Part shown: positions 6,884 through 14,537 of the stretch, piece by piece
How the letters are laid out: every line of letters begins with the position of its first letter
Position numbering within the stretch: the stretch's first letter is position 1
Source of the DNA: an uncultured Oscillospiraceae bacterium
Lineage (GTDB): Bacteria; Bacillota; Clostridia; Oscillospirales; Oscillospiraceae
Assembly: GCA_934659445.1 (NCBI GenBank)
Contig: CAKUHV010000027.1
Span: 1 to 18,176 of the forward strand
Direction of reading: 5' to 3'
Length of the DNA stretch: 18,176 nt
Translations under genes and position numbers: made by a program
Notes under the pieces: generated by a model
What the model was told of the DNA's origin: nothing
Databases searched by the model: none
The model's input: only the letters and a program-made list of their open reading frames with translations

Positions 6884-7663
6884 ATGGAACTGCGGGTACT
6901 GGCTGTGGGAGACATTGTGGGCGAGGGGGGACAGGACATCCTGCGCCGCCGCCTGCGGGAGCTGCGCAGCAGATTGGACATCCACTTCGCCGTGGTCAAC
7001 GGCGAGAACGCCTCCGGTGTGGGCATCACCCCCGCCCAGGCCCGGGGGATGCTGGACGCCGGGGCGGATGTGATCACCCTTGGCAACCACACCTGGAACC
7101 GCATCCAGATCGGGGACTTTCTGGACAAGAGCAGCAGCATCCTCCGCCCGGCCAACTACGCCGGCCGGGTGCCCGGCCGGGGCTATGGCATCTATCAGTG
7201 CCGGGGGGTGACCGTGGGGGTGATGAACCTGATGGGCCGGGTGGACCTGAATCCCAATCTGGACAGCCCCTTCAAGCTGGCCAATACCATTCTGCGGCAG
7301 ATGGAGAGCTGCGACGTGATCCTGCTGGACTTCCACGCCGAGGCCACCAGCGAGAAGGGGGCCATGGCCTGGTATCTGGACGGCAAGGTGCAGGCGGTGT
7401 GGGGCACCCACACCCATGTGCCCACCGCCGACTGCCAGGTGCTGCCCCGGGGCACGGGCTTTGTCACCGACCTGGGCATGACCGGCCCCAGCCGCTCGGT
7501 GCTGGGCATCAGGCCGGAGAACTCCGTCAACCTGTTCCTGGGGGGCCTGCCCCGGCGGTATGAGGAGGCGGAGGGGCCCTGCAAGCTCAACGCCTGCCTG
7601 TTCGTCATCGACACGGAGAAGAAGCGCTGCCTGCGGGTGGAGCGGGTGGACGTGCAGGAGTAA
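6884..7663 (+). CDS. ymdB: YmdB-family metallophosphoesterase (TIGR00282 type)
   Basis: The protein has 259 residues, the usual length. In the studied Bacillus YmdB the enzyme hydrolyses 2',3'-cyclic nucleotides and affects biofilm and motility decisions; that role is not shown here. The dimetal-site residues are all visible: D10 in AVGDIVG, E41 and N42 in VNGENASG, N68 in LGNHTW, H151 in LDFHAEATSEK, and H176 and H178 in GTHTHVPTAD. It has no signal peptide and should be cytoplasmic. The start follows TTCAGGAGGAAC. It stands alone between two hairpin-rich gaps and inside inverted 54-bp repeats. I could not find a clear promoter. In many Firmicutes ymdB follows rny, which is not present in this window. 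Confidence 0.95.
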   Translation: MELRVLAVGDIVGEGGQDILRRRLRELRSRLDIHFAVVNGENASGVGITPAQARGMLDAGADVITLGNHTWNRIQIGDFLDKSSSILRPANYAGRVPGRGYGIYQCRGVTVGVMNLMGRVDLNPNLDSPFKLANTILRQMESCDVILLDFHAEATSEKGAMAWYLDGKVQAVWGTHTHVPTADCQVLPRGTGFVTDLGMTGPSRSVLGIRPENSVNLFLGGLPRRYEEAEGPCKLNACLFVIDTEKKRCLRVERVDVQE

Positions 7664-8027
7664 ACATCAAGAGCCCGCCTGCCCACCCTTTTTGGTATAG
7701 GGGGCTTCGCCCCCTATACCCCCTGGCGGGCGCATAATATGCGCCCCTACAAGAGAAAATGGGGCCCCCAACATGACCCGACGCAGTAGGGGCGGCCCCA
7801 TGTGGCCGCCCGCCAAGCCTCCCTCTGACGAGGGAGGTGGCAAAACCGAAGGTTTTGACGGAGGGAGAGATAAAACAACCCTTCGATCGCATGATTTTGA
7901 GGTAGCGGGTAACCCCCACATGACCCCATGGCCCGCGGGCGGATGGGGATATCCGCCCCTGCGGATCGTATCGGGTAATGGCTTTGCTTTCCCGACTGCT
8001 TATATCCCTCGCCAAGGAGGACCCTTT
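7664..8027. repeat. Intergenic mosaic of hairpin repeats before the SbcD-like gene
   Basis: No gene is seen in these 364 bases. The palindromes are: an outer GCCCGCC/GGCGGGC pair (7673-7679, 7725-7731) enclosing a perfect 12-bp stem (7694-7705 with 7709-7720, loop TTC); an overlapping GGGCGCAT/ATGCGCCC stem (7728-7735, 7739-7746); GGGCGGCC/GGCCGCCC (7790-7797, 7804-7811); the 54-bp element (7817-7870); and GGGCGGAT/ATCCGCCC (7937-7944, 7951-7958). The last resembles the one at 6768-6789, and both are followed by CCTGCG. Only the final 40 bases, with a CCAAGGAGG ribosome site, serve the next gene clearly. Confidence 0.75.
7817..7870 (+). repeat. 54-bp dispersed palindromic repeat, right copy
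   Basis: This is the inverted partner of the element at 6707-6760, identical except for one base (C versus T in the CTCCCTCTGAC loop). Similarity continues for two more bases on the GAGAGATA side. Confidence 0.85.
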
Positions 8028-9110
8028 ATGCTGAAGATCATTCACGCCGCAGACTTTCATATGGACAGCCCCTTCTCCGGCCTGACGGCGGAGGGGGCCG
8101 TTCAGCACCGCCGGGAGCAGCGGCAGCTGCTGGAGCGGCTGAGCGCCCTGGTACAGGCCCGGGGGGCCGATCTGGTGCTGCTGTCCGGTGACCTGCTGGA
8201 CGGGGACTGCGTGTACCGGGAGACGGCGCAGGCCCTGACCGCCGCCCTGGGGGCCATGCCCTGCCCGGTGTTCCTGGCCCCGGGCAACCACGACTTTTAC
8301 TGCGGGGACAGCGCCTATGCCGCCGTGGACTGGCCGGACAACGTCCGCCTGTTCACCGGCGGACAGATGGAGGCCGTGCCCCTGCCGGAGCTGAACTGCA
8401 CGGTGTACGGCCGGGCCTTTCTGGCCCCCCATGAGGAGGGCTCCCCCCTGTCCGGCTTCCGGGCGGAGGGGGACGGCCTGCGGCTGGGGGTGCTCCACGG
8501 GGAGGTGGGCACCGACGGGGGCTACGCCCCCATGACGGAGGAGGAGATCGCCGCCAGCGGTCTGCACTATCTGGCCCTGGGGCACATCCACCGGTACAGC
8601 GGCCTGAAAAAGGCGGGGGACACCTTCTGGGCCTATCCCGGCTGTCCCGAGGGCCGGGGCTTTGATGAGACGGGGGACAAGGGCGTGCTCTATGCGGAGC
8701 TGGAGCCCGGCGCCTGCCGGGCGGAGTTCGTCCCCCTGTGCGCCCGGCGGTATCAGGAGCTGACGGCGGATGTGACCGGCATCGATCCCGCCGCTGCCCT
8801 TCGGGCCGCCCTGCCGGAGGACTACCGCCGGGACGTTTGCCGGGTGACCCTGACGGGGGAGCGGGGGGAGGAGAGTCTGGACCTGCCCGCCCTGGAGAGG
8901 GAGCTGTCCGGCCTGTGCTTCGGTCTGACCCTGCGGGACCGCACCCGGGTGAGCCGGGACCTGTGGGCCAGGGCGGAGGACGACGGCCTTGCGGGCCTGT
9001 TTTTGCAGGAGATGCGGGCGCGGCTGGACGAGGACCCGGAAAATGAGACGCTGACCCAGGCGGTGCGCTTCGGCATGGCGGCGCTGGAGGGATGGGAGGA
9101 GGTCACATGA
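8028..9110 (+). CDS. SbcD/YhaO-like DNA repair metallophosphoesterase
   Basis: The protein has 360 residues with an N-terminal calcineurin-like nuclease domain of the Mre11/SbcD type. Metal ligands are visible: D9 and H11 (AADFHMD), D55 (SGDLLD), N87 and H88 (PGNHD), H157 (LHGE), and H186 and H188 (GHIH). By family knowledge it would process DNA ends or hairpins together with an SMC-like ATPase, and the next gene encodes exactly such a partner, overlapping by ATGA at 9107-9110. The length and partner fit the YhaO-YhaN pair of Firmicutes better than classical SbcCD, whose ATPase is longer. The start at 8028 follows CCAAGGAGG. The longer open frame upstream is the repeat region. Cytoplasmic, at DNA. 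Confidence 0.9.
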   Translation: MLKIIHAADFHMDSPFSGLTAEGAVQHRREQRQLLERLSALVQARGADLVLLSGDLLDGDCVYRETAQALTAALGAMPCPVFLAPGNHDFYCGDSAYAAVDWPDNVRLFTGGQMEAVPLPELNCTVYGRAFLAPHEEGSPLSGFRAEGDGLRLGVLHGEVGTDGGYAPMTEEEIAASGLHYLALGHIHRYSGLKKAGDTFWAYPGCPEGRGFDETGDKGVLYAELEPGACRAEFVPLCARRYQELTADVTGIDPAAALRAALPEDYRRDVCRVTLTGERGEESLDLPALERELSGLCFGLTLRDRTRVSRDLWARAEDDGLAGLFLQEMRARLDEDPENETLTQAVRFGMAALEGWEEVT

Positions 9111-11359
9111 GGATACTGTCTATGGCGGCCACCTTCGGCGGGCTGGAAAAAGCTGTTCTGACCCCGGGAGAGGGCCTGAATGTGATCTTCGCCCCCAACG
9201 AGGGGGGCAAGTCCACATGGTGCGCCTTTCTGAAGGCCATGCTCTACGGCATCGACACCCGGGACCGGGACAGAAAGGGCTATCTGGCGGACAAGAACCG
9301 GTATCAGCCCTGGTCGGGTGCCCCCATGGAGGGGGAACTGCGGCTGGAGTGGCAGGGACGGGAGGTCACCCTCCGCCGGGGCCCCCGGGGGAGCGTCCCC
9401 TTCGGGGCCTTTTCCGCCGTATATACCGCCTCCGGCGAGGCGGTGCCCCAGCTGTCCGCCGCCAACTGCGGCCAGCTGCTCACCGGCGTGGGGCGGGAGG
9501 TATATGAGCGCTCCGCCTTCCTCGGTCAGGGAAACGGCCTGACCGTGACCGCCGCGCCGGAGCTGGAAAAGCGCATCGCCGCCCTGGTCACCGGGGGGCG
9601 GGAGGACGTGTCCTTCGCTCAAGCGGAGCAGCGCCTGCGGGAGATGCGCAACCGCCGCAGGGTGAACCGCAGTGTGGGCCGCATCCCGGAGCTGGAGGGC
9701 GAGCTGGCCCGGCTGGAGGAACAGCTGGCGGCGATGAGAGAGGTCTCCGTTCAGGGGGTGCGGCTGTCTGCCCGCCGCCGGGTGCTGGTGGGGGAGAAGG
9801 AAGCGCTGGAAAAGGAGCGGCAGCTCCACCGGCAGCTGGCCCAGCGGGAGCTGGACCGCCGGTACACGCTGGCGGAGAACGAGCTGACCGCAGCCCGGGA
9901 GAGGCTGGCCGCGCTGGAGCGGGAGAGCGCCCGCTTCGCTGCTCTGCCCGACGAGGGGGCCCTGCGTAGGGCCAAGGACGACCTGACCTATCTGAAGGTG
10001 CTGGACGAGGAACTCCGCCGGGGACAGGAGGAGCAGCAGCAGGCCGAGCAGGCCTATGTCGAGGCACGAAGGGCCCTTCTTGGGGATTGCTTTGAGGGAA
10101 TGTCCGACCAGGAGGCCCGGGAGCGGGTGCGGGAGGACCTGAAGAAACGGGAGCAGGAGCTGAACCGGGGGGAGAGCCTGAGCAAGCGGAGCGCCCTTTT
10201 GACTGTGTTTGCCCTGGTAAGCCTGGCGGCCGCCGGGGCCTGCGCCGGACTGGCGGCGGGGCCGGCCCGTCTGGCCGGGACTGTGGGACTGGCCGCACTG
10301 GCCCTTGGGCTGCTGCTGTGCTCGGCGGGCAGCCGCAGGGCGGCGAAGGCCGCCGCCGCCCGGGGCGGGGATGTCCTCTCCCACTACGGGGCCCGGGACG
10401 AGGGGGAGGTAAACGCCCTGCTGGCGGACTATGAGGCCCGCTGCCGCCGGGCGCAGGAGGCCAGCGACCGCTGCGCCAATGTGCGGGGGGGCGTGAACGA
10501 CCAGCTGGCCCGCCGGGAGAATACATACGGCGATCTGATGGATTTTGTCCACCGCTTTGCGCCGGAGGTGAACACCCTGAACGGCTGCTCCGCCGCCCTG
10601 TCTCTGGCGCTGGAGCTGGGACACCGGCTGGAGCTGGCCCGACAACAGGCGGACGAGCGGCAGCGGCGGCTGAACGATCTGGCGGCCCAGGGGGGCCGGC
10701 GGGAGGAGGCCGCTGGGGAACTGCCCGTCCCCGTCCGCAGCCGGGAGGAGACGGAGCGGGCCCTTGCCATGGCCGCCGGAGAGCTGGAGGAGCTGGACCG
10801 GCAGCTGAACCAGATCCTGGGCCGCCAGAAGGCCATGGGCGACCCCGCGGCGCTGGAGGCCCGGCGGGAGCAGGTCCGGCGGGAGCTGGAGCGCAGACGG
10901 CAGGAGTATCAGGCCATCGACACGGCGCTGGAGGCCCTGACCCGGGCCAACGCCCGCCTGCGGGAGCGGTTCAGCCCGGAGCTGAACCGCAGGGCCGGGG
11001 CGTATCTGGAGCAGCTGACCGGGGGACGCTATGACCGTCTGACCCTGACCCGGGAGATGGAGGGGGCCGCCGCCCTGCGGGGGGAGGCCCTGACCCGGGA
11101 CGCCCTGTATCTGTCCCGGGGGACCTTTGACCAGCTGTATCTGGCGGTGCGTCTGGCGGTGTGCGCCCTGTGCCTGCCCCAGCGGCCCCCCATCGTGCTG
11201 GACGACGCCCTGTCCGACTTTGACGACGGGCGCGCCCGGCTGGCGCTGGAACTGCTGCGCCGGCTGGCGGGGGAGCAGCAGGTGCTGCTGTTCACCTGCC
11301 ACGGCCGGGAGGAGCGGCTGCTGGCGGGGGCGGAGGACGTGACCTTCCTGACTCTGTAG
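9107..11359 (+). CDS. YhaN/SbcC-like ATPase with coiled coil and two membrane helices
   Basis: The protein has 750 residues from ATG 9107, which overlaps the upstream stop (ATGA); the coupled start is preferred over ATG 9092. The Walker A motif is APNEGGKST (29-37). The common first glycine is alanine here. Long Glu/Arg/Gln-rich coiled-coil stretches cover about 172-355 and 430-620. Two hydrophobic helices, about 363-385 and 388-406, interrupt them. The C-terminal lobe has the signature LSRGTFDQLYLAVRLA (669-684) and Walker B IVLDDALSDFD (696-706), then TCHGRE with the switch histidine. The family links ATP-driven movement of the coils to the nuclease partner. The helices imply membrane attachment, as predicted for YhaN proteins. 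Confidence 0.9.
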   Translation: MRILSMAATFGGLEKAVLTPGEGLNVIFAPNEGGKSTWCAFLKAMLYGIDTRDRDRKGYLADKNRYQPWSGAPMEGELRLEWQGREVTLRRGPRGSVPFGAFSAVYTASGEAVPQLSAANCGQLLTGVGREVYERSAFLGQGNGLTVTAAPELEKRIAALVTGGREDVSFAQAEQRLREMRNRRRVNRSVGRIPELEGELARLEEQLAAMREVSVQGVRLSARRRVLVGEKEALEKERQLHRQLAQRELDRRYTLAENELTAARERLAALERESARFAALPDEGALRRAKDDLTYLKVLDEELRRGQEEQQQAEQAYVEARRALLGDCFEGMSDQEARERVREDLKKREQELNRGESLSKRSALLTVFALVSLAAAGACAGLAAGPARLAGTVGLAALALGLLLCSAGSRRAAKAAAARGGDVLSHYGARDEGEVNALLADYEARCRRAQEASDRCANVRGGVNDQLARRENTYGDLMDFVHRFAPEVNTLNGCSAALSLALELGHRLELARQQADERQRRLNDLAAQGGRREEAAGELPVPVRSREETERALAMAAGELEELDRQLNQILGRQKAMGDPAALEARREQVRRELERRRQEYQAIDTALEALTRANARLRERFSPELNRRAGAYLEQLTGGRYDRLTLTREMEGAAALRGEALTRDALYLSRGTFDQLYLAVRLAVCALCLPQRPPIVLDDALSDFDDGRARLALELLRRLAGEQQVLLFTCHGREERLLAGAEDVTFLTL

Positions 11360-11370
11360 GGGGTTTGGGG

Positions 11371-11399
11371 TTGCAATCCGGCCCGGGAGCGGGTATAAT
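11371..11399 (+). promoter_or_regulatory. Sigma-A promoter of lepB
   Basis: TTGCAA (11371-11376) and a perfect TATAAT (11394-11399) have a 17-base spacer and lie 36 bases before the lepB start, right after the ATPase gene ends. Confidence 0.8.
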
Positions 11400-11435
11400 C
11401 GGAGCACAAAAGACGGATAGAAAGGGGGCGCCCCC

Positions 11436-12023
11436 ATGGAAGAGATGGAGCGGCCCGAGGGCCGCAAAGCGGCCAGGGAGAAAGAGGAGAAGGGCGCGGA
11501 GCTGTTCTATATGCTGCAGACCCTGGTGACCGCCGTTTCTGTAATGATCCTGCTGTTCACCTTTGTGGTGCGGGTGAACCAGGTGAAGGGACACTCCATG
11601 GACAACACCCTTCAGCCCAATGAGCTGATGCTGGTGTGGCACCTGGGCTATACCCCCAAGGCGGGGGACATTGTCATCGTCAACCGCCCCAACGTGGACA
11701 TTTTGCAGGGGGAGGCCATCGTCAAGCGGGTGATCGCCGTGGGCGGTCAGGCCGTGGACATCGATTACGGCAGCGGCACCGTGTATGTGGACGGGGTTGC
11801 CCTGGACGAGCCCTATATCAAGGAGACCATGTATCTGCCCGGCAGCCCCTATATGCAGCAGACCCACTTTGACATTCCGGAGGGGTCGGTGTTCGTCATG
11901 GGGGACAACCGGAACAACTCCACCGACAGCCGGAACGAGGCCGTGGGCCCCGTGGAGGAGCGGTTCATTCTGGGCCACGCGGTGCTGGGCCTGTGGCCCC
12001 TGTCCAAGCTGGGAGCGCTGTAA
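11436..12023 (+). CDS. lepB: Signal peptidase I
   Basis: This membrane-bound serine protease removes signal peptides from exported proteins. The 195-residue, single-helix form is typical of Gram-positives. Residues 1-20 are charged and cytoplasmic, and about 27-46 form the membrane anchor. The catalytic serine is S54 in GHSMDNTL and the general-base lysine is K97 in IVKRVIA. GDNRNNSTDSR (156-166) is the conserved box near the active site. The catalytic domain faces outside. The start at 11436 follows AGAAAGGGGG. It has its own promoter and a terminator, so it is a single-gene unit. One likely local client is the exported lipoprotein precursor set, although lipoproteins such as the ApbE protein are cut by signal peptidase II instead. 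Confidence 0.96.
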   Translation: MEEMERPEGRKAAREKEEKGAELFYMLQTLVTAVSVMILLFTFVVRVNQVKGHSMDNTLQPNELMLVWHLGYTPKAGDIVIVNRPNVDILQGEAIVKRVIAVGGQAVDIDYGSGTVYVDGVALDEPYIKETMYLPGSPYMQQTHFDIPEGSVFVMGDNRNNSTDSRNEAVGPVEERFILGHAVLGLWPLSKLGAL

Positions 12024-12041
12024 CAGACGAACAAAATGCGG

Positions 12042-12078
12042 CCGCCGCAACGGTGAGATATTGCGGCGGTTGCTTTTT
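12042..12078 (+). terminator. Rho-independent terminator of lepB
   Basis: A 9-bp stem CCGCCGCAA/TTGCGGCGG (12042-12050 and 12061-12069, 10-base loop) is followed by TTGCTTTTT. Its tail overlaps the -35 element of the next gene's promoter. Confidence 0.85.
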
Positions 12079-12098
12079 GCCCAAGTATGGTGTAAAAT
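12070..12098 (+). promoter_or_regulatory. Probable sigma-A promoter of the small zinc-ribbon protein gene
   Basis: TTGCTT (12070-12075) and TAAAAT (12093-12098) with a 17-base spacer. The -35 lies in the T-tract of the lepB terminator, a compact arrangement. Confidence 0.6.
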
Positions 12099-12141
12099 AA
12101 AGTGTTTCAAATTGCCTGACGGCTTGAAAGGAGCGCTTTTC

Positions 12142-12537
12142 ATGGAAGATCGGGTCAAGGAACTGATGGACCGCATCCGGGGCACGGCCTCGGCCTGTGC
12201 CGACGCCTGCGCCGATACGGCCCGGGTGGCCGGGCGGAAGGCGGGCCAGATCGTGGACGTGGCCAAGCTGAACGTGCAGCTGTTCGACCTGAACGGCGAA
12301 CTGAACGACGTGCTGCGCCAGCTGGGCCAGGTGATGTACAGCGCCCACAGGGGCGAGAGCGGGGGCGACGAGAGCATCCCCGACCTGCTGGCCCGGGCGG
12401 ACGAGCTGAACGAGAAGATCGATGGCACGAAGGAGCGGGTGGCCGCCCTGCGCCAGAGCCGGACCTGTCCCGCCTGCGGCGCTGTGTGCGCCCGGGAGGA
12501 CAAATTCTGCCGCGCCTGCGGCCATCCCCTGGACTGA
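12142..12537 (+). CDS. Small helical protein with C-terminal zinc ribbon, function unknown
   Basis: The protein has 131 residues. Residues 1-105 are predicted helical and charged, rich in Ala, Asp, Glu and Arg, and probably coiled. The tail CPACGAVCAREDKFCRACG (about 109-127) is a treble of cysteine pairs that would bind zinc. No signal peptide or membrane helix is seen, so it should be cytoplasmic. A GAAAGGAG ribosome site lies 8 bases before the start. It has its own promoter and no clear terminator; 125 bases with GC-rich palindromes separate it from the next gene. Proteins with a helical body and a zinc-ribbon tail are frequent in Clostridia and mostly uncharacterised, and no function is assigned. 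Confidence 0.8.
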   Translation: MEDRVKELMDRIRGTASACADACADTARVAGRKAGQIVDVAKLNVQLFDLNGELNDVLRQLGQVMYSAHRGESGGDESIPDLLARADELNEKIDGTKERVAALRQSRTCPACGAVCAREDKFCRACGHPLD

Positions 12538-12662
12538 ACCAGCATAGGAGCGGCGGCGGGCGCATATAGCAGAGCAGGCGGGCCTGCCCCGCCTGTCCCG
12601 CCGGCCGGGAGAGAAACCAGACCCCCGGCGGCCGCCGGCCGCCGGACCCAAGGAGGACGACC

Positions 12663-14453
12663 ATGTCCCAACGCGGAGAACAGAAGCAGAATACCTTTTT
12701 TGGCGGCGCGGCCATTCTGGCCGTGGGCATTCTGGTGGTCAAGCTCATCGGGATGTTCTACAAGATCCCCCTGGTCAACATCATCGGCGCCCAGGGCAAC
12801 TCCGACTTTTCCAACGCGTATAATATCTACGCCGTATTACTGACGGTATCCACCGCCGGTCTGCCGGTGGCGGTGTCCAAGCTGGTGAGCGAGGCCAACG
12901 CTCTGGACTGCCGCAATCAGGTGCGCAGCATCTTCCGCACCTCCATGGTGCTGTTCCTGACGCTGGGGGCACTGTCCTTCCTGCTGATGTATTTCAGAGC
13001 GGACTGGCTGGCCGGACTGATGCACGACACCAAGGCCGCCGACGGCATCCGGGCCCTGGCCCCGGCGGTGGTATGTGTGGGCTGTCTGGCGGCCTTCCGG
13101 GGCTATACCCAGGGGCACCAGAACATGGCGCCCACCTCCGTGTCCCAGATCATCGAGGCCATGTGCAAGCTGGTGGTGGGCCTGGCTCTGGCCTGGTGGC
13201 TCATCAAGGCGGGGCAGCCCGACTATGTGGCCGCCGCAGGGGCCATCACCGGCGTCACCGTGGGCACGGTGGCTGCTCTGGCCTATATGCTGATCATGTA
13301 CGCCCTGTCCCGCTCCCAGGAGACGGGCCGGGCGGACGACCGCCCGGACTCCATGGGGGTCATCATGGGGGACATCCTGCGCATCGCCGTGCCCATCACC
13401 CTGTCCGCATCCATGGTGGGCATCGTCACGGTGATCGACTCCTCTCTGGTGCAGGGGCAGCTCCAGCGCGCCCTGCTGGAGACCCCGGCCTGCTGGGACC
13501 TGTATCGGGACTTTCTGGACTTTGCCCCCCTTCAGGCCGCTCTGGACGGCTGGAAGGCCGTTCTGGGCGAGGGGCAGCAGGTCACCATGGCCCTGCTGAA
13601 GGAGCAGGCGGAGCAGAACGTCTCCGCCGCCCTGACCCTGCGGGAGACGCTGGAGGGGGTCAGCCGCACCCTGTACGGCAACTACTCCGGCGCCCTGAAC
13701 ATCTACAATCTGCCCACCTCCCTCATGGCGGCCATCACCGCCTCGGTGATCCCGGCGGTGTCCGGGGCGCTGGCCCGGCGGGACCGGCGGCAGGCCGCCA
13801 AGGTCACCGGCTCCGCCCTGCGCATCACCGCCCTGCTGGCCTTCCCTATGGGGGTGGGCCTGTGCGTGCTGGGCCGGCCCATCATGCAGCTGCTGTACCC
13901 CGCCCTGAGCAGCCAGCTGGCCGGGCCCCTGCTGTCCACTCTGGGACTGGCTACGGTGTCCGTGTGTATGATGCTGGTGTGCAACGCCGTGCTCCAGGCC
14001 CACGGGTTCATCAACCTGCCCGTGCTGGTGATGCTGGCCGGCGGCGGGCTGAAGATCGTGACCAACTACAATCTGGTGGTGCGCCCCGGCGTGGGCATAT
14101 ACGGCGCCCCCGCGGGAAACATCCTGTGCTTCACTCTGTGTCTGGTGCTGGACCTGATCGTCATCGCCCGGGTGATCCCCCGCCGCCCCGCCTATCTGCC
14201 CATCTTCCTCAAGCCCGCGGTGTCCGCTGGGGTGATGGGGCTGGCCGCCTGGGCGGTGAACGGCCTGCTGACCAAGCTGCTGACCCGCGGCGAGGCCTTG
14301 AGCCGCGCCGCCTGCGCCATCACGGTGTTTGTCCCCATCTTAGCGGCCATGTGCGTGTATCTGGTGATGGCCGCGGCGCTGAAGGCCATCTCCCGGGACG
14401 ACCTTGCCCTGATGCCCAGGGGCGACAAGCTGGCCCGTCTGCTGCGGCTGTAA
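12663..14453 (+). CDS. spoVB: SpoVB/MurJ-like polysaccharide or lipid II flippase
   Basis: This 596-residue protein of the MOP exporter superfamily has about 14 membrane helices. The N-terminus FFGGAAILAVGILVVKLIGMFYKIPLVNIIG is broken by typical SpoVB residues, and GNSDFSNAYNIYAVLLTVSTAGLPVAVSKLVSE is close to the family pattern (described by position 46-77). Members flip lipid-linked cell-wall precursors; SpoVB acts in spore cortex synthesis. Placement directly before mazG, hup and rqcP matches the yabM-yabN-yabO order and favours SpoVB over MurJ. It is about 75-80 residues longer than Bacillus SpoVB because of a soluble, charged insertion at about 268-337 between helices 7 and 8. The start follows CCAAGGAGG. 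A vegetative flippase role is also possible. Confidence 0.88.
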   Translation: MSQRGEQKQNTFFGGAAILAVGILVVKLIGMFYKIPLVNIIGAQGNSDFSNAYNIYAVLLTVSTAGLPVAVSKLVSEANALDCRNQVRSIFRTSMVLFLTLGALSFLLMYFRADWLAGLMHDTKAADGIRALAPAVVCVGCLAAFRGYTQGHQNMAPTSVSQIIEAMCKLVVGLALAWWLIKAGQPDYVAAAGAITGVTVGTVAALAYMLIMYALSRSQETGRADDRPDSMGVIMGDILRIAVPITLSASMVGIVTVIDSSLVQGQLQRALLETPACWDLYRDFLDFAPLQAALDGWKAVLGEGQQVTMALLKEQAEQNVSAALTLRETLEGVSRTLYGNYSGALNIYNLPTSLMAAITASVIPAVSGALARRDRRQAAKVTGSALRITALLAFPMGVGLCVLGRPIMQLLYPALSSQLAGPLLSTLGLATVSVCMMLVCNAVLQAHGFINLPVLVMLAGGGLKIVTNYNLVVRPGVGIYGAPAGNILCFTLCLVLDLIVIARVIPRRPAYLPIFLKPAVSAGVMGLAAWAVNGLLTKLLTRGEALSRAACAITVFVPILAAMCVYLVMAAALKAISRDDLALMPRGDKLARLLRL

Positions 14454-14466
14454 GGGGAAAGGGCTT

Positions 14467-14487
14467 TTGTGGTATTTCCACAATTTT
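14467..14487 (+). terminator. Weak possible terminator or pause hairpin after spoVB
   Basis: TTGTGG and CCACAA pair around TATTT (14467-14483), followed by only four T. The 6-bp stem is weak, so read-through to mazG is likely. Confidence 0.35.
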
Positions 14488-14537
14488 GCCCCCCGGAGCC
14501 AGTTTCACAAAAAATACCTTGCAGAGGGAACGAAACT

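Noticed and set aside
6488..8027. CRISPR array, because of repeated short sequences
   Set aside because: The repeats differ from each other, are not regularly spaced, and occur in both orientations. No cas genes are present.
8822..11467. 881-codon minus-strand reading frame opposite the YhaN-like gene
   Set aside because: The composition is low-complexity Pro/Gln/Leu/Gly, typical of antisense frames at high GC. The plus strand has Walker motifs and a coupled start.
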